NCBI GenBank assembly: GCA_013695075.1
Contig: JACDBE010000309.1
Span: 1 to 17,632, forward strand
DNA from: Acidimicrobiia bacterium
GTDB taxonomy: Bacteria; Actinomycetota; Acidimicrobiia; Spongiisociales; UBA5794
Length of the DNA stretch: 17,632 nucleotides
Direction: 5' to 3'
Shown here piece after piece: positions 13,988 through 17,632 of the stretch. The translations under genes and the position numbers were made by a program. Below the pieces are notes generated by a model. That model was not told the DNA's origin. It ran no database searches and saw only the letters and a list, made by a program, of their open reading frames with translations. Position 1 is the first letter of the stretch. Every line of letters begins with the position of its first letter.

Positions 13988-15034
13988 GTGATCCGCCCTG
14001 CCCGCATCAGGCTGTGGGATGTGACCGTGCCCATGCGCCACGGGTTGCGCACCGCCACCGGCTCCATCTACCGGCGACGTTCGATCATCGTGGCGGCCAC
14101 CGGGGATGGCCACACCGGGTGGGGTGAAGCAGCCCCGGTCGGCGGGCACACCCTTGACACCGCCGACGACGCCTGGGTTCTGCTGGTGGCCGAGGCGGGG
14201 CGGATCGTGGCCGGCGGCGAGGCGGTGCCCATCGAGGGATCAACGGCGACCGCCGCCGTCGACACCGCCCTCACCGATCTGGCGGCCAGGGCCGGGGGCT
14301 ACTCGTTGGCCATCCATCTCGGTGGCCGGATGGAGCCGGTGCCGGCGTCGCTGGTCATCGGCCTGCCCCGCTCCGCCCACGAACTCCTCGACGATGTCGC
14401 CGGGGCCGTCGCCGCCGGCTACCGCCACGTCAAGGTCAAGATCGACCCGGCAACGGTCCACCTCGTCTCCGCCGTCCGCCACGGCCATCCGTCGCTGGGC
14501 ATCGCCGTCGACGCCAACGGCAGCTTCGATGCCACCGGCATCGATCGGTTGGTGGCCCTCGATAGCCTCGGCCTCGACTATGTCGAGCAGCCGTTCCCTG
14601 GCGACGCCATCGGCACCCTGACGGAGCTGCACGATGTGCTGGCCACCCCCATCTGCCTCGACGAGTCGATCAGGCGGCTGGCTGACATCACCACCGCCGC
14701 CGGGTTCGCCGACGCCGTGGCGCTCAAGCCGGGTCGGCTTGGCCCTTCGCTGACCCTGCAAGCGCTTGGCGTCGCCGCCCGCAACGGGCTCGGGGTGAAG
14801 ATCGGGGGGCTGGTCGAAACGGGAGTGGGGCGCAACCTCCTGGTCGCCATGGCCACCCACCCCGGGGTCACCCTGCCTAGTGACCTCGCCGCCAGCGACC
14901 GCTACTTCGAGCAAGACCTGGTGACGCCACCATGGCGGGCATCCGAAGGCCACCTCATCCCCCGCCAAGCCCTGATCGTCGACGAGGACGCACTGCACCG
15001 TTTCGCCACCCAACACCACGACACCGCTCGCTAA
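13988..15034 (+). CDS. menC: Enolase-superfamily enzyme, o-succinylbenzoate synthase / MenC-like
   Basis: A 348-residue muconate-lactonizing-subgroup enolase-superfamily enzyme. All catalytic residues are present: KxK at K149/K151 (HVKVKI), metal ligands D175 (VDANGSF), E200 (YVEQPF) and D225 (CLDESI), and the second base K247 (ALKPGR). The VETGVGRNLLVA and LPSDLAASDRYFEQDL segments match the OSBS/N-acylamino-acid racemase branch. OSBS makes o-succinylbenzoate for menaquinone, but the same fold also gives dipeptide epimerases, and no other men gene is nearby, so the assignment is moderate. The GTG at 13988 lacks a ribosome binding site and the transcript may be leaderless. Confidence 0.8.
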   Translation: MIRPARIRLWDVTVPMRHGLRTATGSIYRRRSIIVAATGDGHTGWGEAAPVGGHTLDTADDAWVLLVAEAGRIVAGGEAVPIEGSTATAAVDTALTDLAARAGGYSLAIHLGGRMEPVPASLVIGLPRSAHELLDDVAGAVAAGYRHVKVKIDPATVHLVSAVRHGHPSLGIAVDANGSFDATGIDRLVALDSLGLDYVEQPFPGDAIGTLTELHDVLATPICLDESIRRLADITTAAGFADAVALKPGRLGPSLTLQALGVAARNGLGVKIGGLVETGVGRNLLVAMATHPGVTLPSDLAASDRYFEQDLVTPPWRASEGHLIPRQALIVDEDALHRFATQHHDTAR

Positions 15035-15362
15035 CCCTCGCCTCGACTGCCCGAGGGCAAGGTGCGCGCCCGAGGGCCGGCTTTGCCGGCCCGACAACCT
15101 CAGGCGCCCAGGGCCGCGTCTTTGGGGGAGGTCCGGGAGGGGGGCTCGCTGCACCTGGCTATCGTCGGCGGGTGCCAGGGCGACCTGGGAGCCGCCGCCG
15201 AGATCCCCATGGCGCTGCGCCGTTGCACCGAGCTGGCCCCGTCGTTCTACCGACCGACCGACCTCCCGCTCCGCTTCGGGTGAACGGCACCTGAAGAACC
15301 GGCTCGGCACCACCTCGACCGGCACCGTCCAGGTACCGGCGGCGCCCTATTACCGTCATGCC
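15035..15362. other. 328-bp gap with stem-loops and a doubtful small frame
   Basis: This gap lies between the MenC-like gene and the TPM gene, both plus strand. It holds a CCCTCG/CGAGGG inverted repeat (15035-15040 and 15052-15057), a strong hairpin at 15074-15092, and a 73-codon open frame at 15062-15283 (ending PTDLPLRFG). That frame has no ribosome binding site and its first third overlaps the hairpin, so I do not call it a gene. The promoter of the TPM gene should lie in the last 80 bp; a CTATTAC string at about 15348-15354, just before the GTG at 15363, may contain a -10. Confidence 0.45.
15074..15092 (+). terminator. Strong stem-loop downstream of the MenC-like gene
   Basis: GGGCCGGC at 15074-15081 and GCCGGCCC at 15085-15092 form an 8-bp perfect stem around TTT, 40 bp after the stop at 15034. 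No T-run follows, so it is a probable high-GC terminator or a small palindromic repeat element. Confidence 0.5.
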
Positions 15363-17632
15363 GTGATCGGAATCCCCCGGCTGGTCGCCGCCTTTCTCCT
15401 GCTCGTCCTCGGACTGGTCACGGTCGCCGCCGTCCCCGCGGTGGCACAGACCGACGTCACCGCACCCCCCGAATGCGGTGAGTACGAGGAGGTGGTATGC
15501 CGGGGATGGTTCACCGACGACGCTGGCGTGGTCGACGACGACCAGAGGATCGAGGACGCCATCGGCCGGCTGGTGTCCCGCTACGGCAACCAGATCGCCA
15601 TGGTGATCGTCGACGACAGCCGGGGGCGTACCCCGGGCGAGTTCGCCGCCGACATCGGCAACGCCTGGGGGGTGGGTACCACCGCCAACGACGGCATCGT
15701 GGTCCTGGTCGATCTCGAGCAGCGGTTTACCGCGGTGAGCCCGGGCAGCGGCGTCCAGGACCTCCCCGACCCCGACGGCATTGCCGGGGCGGCCAACTCG
15801 TTCTTCGCCGCCGATGATTTCGAGGGCGGAATGCTGGCCATCGTGGGCGCCATGGAGCAGGCCCTGGCCGATGTCCACGGTGGCACCATCGATCCCGACG
15901 AGGAGCCAATCGCGGAACCGGAAGAGGAGGAGCGCGAGTCGCGCGGTGGAGGTGGTGGGCTGGTGGTGCTCGGTGTCGTCGGTCTGGTGGCCCTGGGTGG
16001 CATCGGCGCCTCCACCATCGCCAAGCGACGTGAGCAGAACGGCAAGGTCAACGACCGGCGCAAGAACCTCATCGACGACGATCTGGCCAAGCTGGAACCC
16101 GCCGGTCACGAGCTGCCCAGGGTGGAGGACTACGACCTCGACGCCACCGCCACCGGGGCCGATGCGGCCACCGCCCAGGTGGTGGAGGTGCTCGCCGCCA
16201 TCGACGCCGGCAACGACGTCACCAACGACGAGGCGACTCGTTCCGCTTGGGAGACCGGGCTCATTGCCGTCGTCGACCGGGAGCGGATGATGGCGGAGGC
16301 CGAGGTCCCGCTCGAGCTACGCGCCGCCCAGGAGCGGGAACTGCTCGAGGGTGCCGTGCAGCAGGCGGCGGCCGACGCCCTCGACGTCGGCCCCGGCGAC
16401 GACGACGCCTTCAAGGTCAAGCGCCAGGAGGTGCAGCGTCTGGTGGCCAGCCTGCGCCCGCACCGGGTGGCGGCGGCCCGTAGCCGGGCGGCGACGGCGT
16501 TCGCCAACACTATGGTGGCCACCCCGATCGGGGACGCCCTGCTCACCGATGCCGGCACCCGGTTCCTCCGGGTCGCCCCGGCGCTGGAGGGGGAGGCGCT
16601 GGCGTCGGCCTCGGTCGCCGAGCTCGACGCCCTGTACCGCGCCGCCGAGACCAAGACCGAACGCCTCACCACCATGTACGAGAAGCTGCCGGCGTCTACA
16701 GCGAGGCCGGCGGTGGCCGCCGCCCTGAGCGACCTCGACGACGACCTCGACACAGCCGCCGCCCGCTACGAGAAGGCCCGGGTCACCTTGGAGGAACAGG
16801 GGTCAGCGCTCACCGCAGACGGTCTCGCCATCCCGGCGGTGGCGGCGCTGCTGCTGATGAACAACGACGACGACGACATCCCCGAGTTCCTCGAGGTCTA
16901 TGCCGAGCACCGCGCCCGAGGTCAAGAGCCCGACGAGGCGGTGGAGTACGCCCTGGCCGGGTTGCGCACCCCACGCGAGATCCAGCACGTCAAGGAGGAG
17001 GCCACCCGCTTCGGGCTCCCGGTGTCGATCACCACTGCGCTGCTGCGCCGGCGCGACGACGGGCCCGAGGTGTACCAGGCGCTGCTCGACGAGCTGGCTA
17101 CCCAGGGCGTCACCGACGAGTCGCGGCAGACCATCGCCGGCATCCTGGCCATCTCCATCGAGCCGTCCCAGGCCATCAGGCGATGGCTCGAGGCTCGGGA
17201 GGCACTGGGGACCTTGGGCCTGTCCGGGGCCTATGCCGAAGTGGCGGCGGCCTTTGGTGCCTCCGATCCGCGCGGAGCGCGAGTGTTCGCCCTGGCATAC
17301 GCCGCCCAACGCCAGTCGCTGGCCCGCAGCAGCATCGACGACGCCGACCGGTTCGCTCCCGAGCTGGCCCACGAAGGGGTGCAGAACCAGCGCGACCGCA
17401 CCACCGGCGAGCGGATCCCGAGCGGGCTATACGCCTTCGATCCCTTCACCCTGCTGTTCTATCACTGGATCATCACCAGCGGCCACGGCGGCAGCTATGG
17501 CTGGGAGCCGATCTACCGCGACCAGTCATGGGCCGACGACCGCGACTCCTGGTTCGGCAGCGGCGGGGTGTTCTCCGGGTGGGGTGGAGGCGGCGGCTTT
17601 GGCAGCGGTGGCGGCGGCGGTTCGTCGTGGGG
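15363..17632 (+). CDS. Large TPM-domain membrane protein, C-terminus beyond the window
   Basis: A frame open for 756 codons to the right edge. The GTG at 15363 starts a signal peptide or signal anchor (LVAAFLLLVLGLVTVAAVPA, residues 7-26, possible cleavage at AVA/Q). C38 and C46 may pair. The TPM domain (about 49-175) has WFTDDAGVVDDDQRIEDAIG, QIAMVIVDDSRGRTPGEFA, NAWGVGTTANDGIVVLVDL and a C-terminal amphipathic helix. An acidic linker (about 182-192) precedes a second membrane segment at 199-221 (LVVLGVVGLVALGGIGA), then basic AKRREQ. A cytoplasmic Ala-rich helical region of about 480 residues follows, and the visible end is Gly/Ser/Trp-rich (GSGGGGGSSWG), as at the end of many TPM proteins. 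TPM proteins act in thylakoid (TLP18.3) or envelope stress and repair; the function here is unknown. Confidence 0.85.
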   Translation, partial: MIGIPRLVAAFLLLVLGLVTVAAVPAVAQTDVTAPPECGEYEEVVCRGWFTDDAGVVDDDQRIEDAIGRLVSRYGNQIAMVIVDDSRGRTPGEFAADIGNAWGVGTTANDGIVVLVDLEQRFTAVSPGSGVQDLPDPDGIAGAANSFFAADDFEGGMLAIVGAMEQALADVHGGTIDPDEEPIAEPEEEERESRGGGGGLVVLGVVGLVALGGIGASTIAKRREQNGKVNDRRKNLIDDDLAKLEPAGHELPRVEDYDLDATATGADAATAQVVEVLAAIDAGNDVTNDEATRSAWETGLIAVVDRERMMAEAEVPLELRAAQERELLEGAVQQAAADALDVGPGDDDAFKVKRQEVQRLVASLRPHRVAAARSRAATAFANTMVATPIGDALLTDAGTRFLRVAPALEGEALASASVAELDALYRAAETKTERLTTMYEKLPASTARPAVAAALSDLDDDLDTAAARYEKARVTLEEQGSALTADGLAIPAVAALLLMNNDDDDIPEFLEVYAEHRARGQEPDEAVEYALAGLRTPREIQHVKEEATRFGLPVSITTALLRRRDDGPEVYQALLDELATQGVTDESRQTIAGILAISIEPSQAIRRWLEAREALGTLGLSGAYAEVAAAFGASDPRGARVFALAYAAQRQSLARSSIDDADRFAPELAHEGVQNQRDRTTGERIPSGLYAFDPFTLLFYHWIITSGHGGSYGWEPIYRDQSWADDRDSWFGSGGVFSGWGGGGGFGSGGGGGSSW

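Noticed and set aside
15062..15283. 73-codon frame in the gap before the TPM gene
   Set aside because: It has no ribosome binding site, overlaps a terminator-like hairpin and has no recognisable motif. A decayed gene fragment cannot be excluded.
15159..16109. Long minus-strand open frame antisense to the TPM gene
   Set aside because: The plus-strand frame encodes a recognisable signal peptide and TPM domain; the minus frame is Gly/Asp/His-rich shadow sequence.

Overview
This is a GC-rich (roughly 70%) bacterial chromosome segment with GTG starts, strongly G/C-ended codons and several F420/flavin-type oxidoreductases. It looks actinobacterial, possibly Acidimicrobiia-like; the class is inference from style and gene families, as no rRNA or marker gene is present. 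No tRNA, rRNA, CRISPR array, insertion sequence or phage gene was found. Gene density is high and most genes sit in short alternating-strand units, so this is mostly ordinary housekeeping and accessory chromosome.

Left part (1-5280): a partial minus-strand gene leaves the window at the left edge, followed by a small Cys-rich protein (minus). An Rv3520c-like F420-dependent LLM oxidoreductase (plus) converges on a coiled-coil plus NYN-nuclease protein (minus), which is divergent from an NAD-dependent epimerase (plus). A YceI-family protein (minus) is divergent from a PPOX-type F420/flavin oxidoreductase (plus).

Middle (5280-9000): a small helical protein (minus), a nitroreductase (plus), a VapBC-type toxin-antitoxin pair (minus) with a probably leaderless promoter inside palindromes, an amidohydrolase (minus), and a secreted six-coil beta-solenoid protein (plus) whose frame is broken by a single missing base, followed by a stem-loop.

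Right part (9000-17632): a NatAB/YhaQP-like ABC-2 exporter pair, then a methionine adenosyltransferase of the archaeal type rather than the bacterial MetK type. It is overlapped by a conserved protein with an Ada-like HRPCxxC motif. A convergent AlkA-like DNA glycosylase follows, then a MenC/dipeptide-epimerase-like enolase-superfamily enzyme, and a long membrane-anchored TPM-domain protein that runs off the right edge (at least 756 codons).

The genes do not form one evident pathway. The best leads for something new are the archaeal-type SAM synthase with its overlapping zinc-motif partner, the large TPM protein, the beta-solenoid protein with its frameshift, and the toxin-antitoxin promoter architecture.
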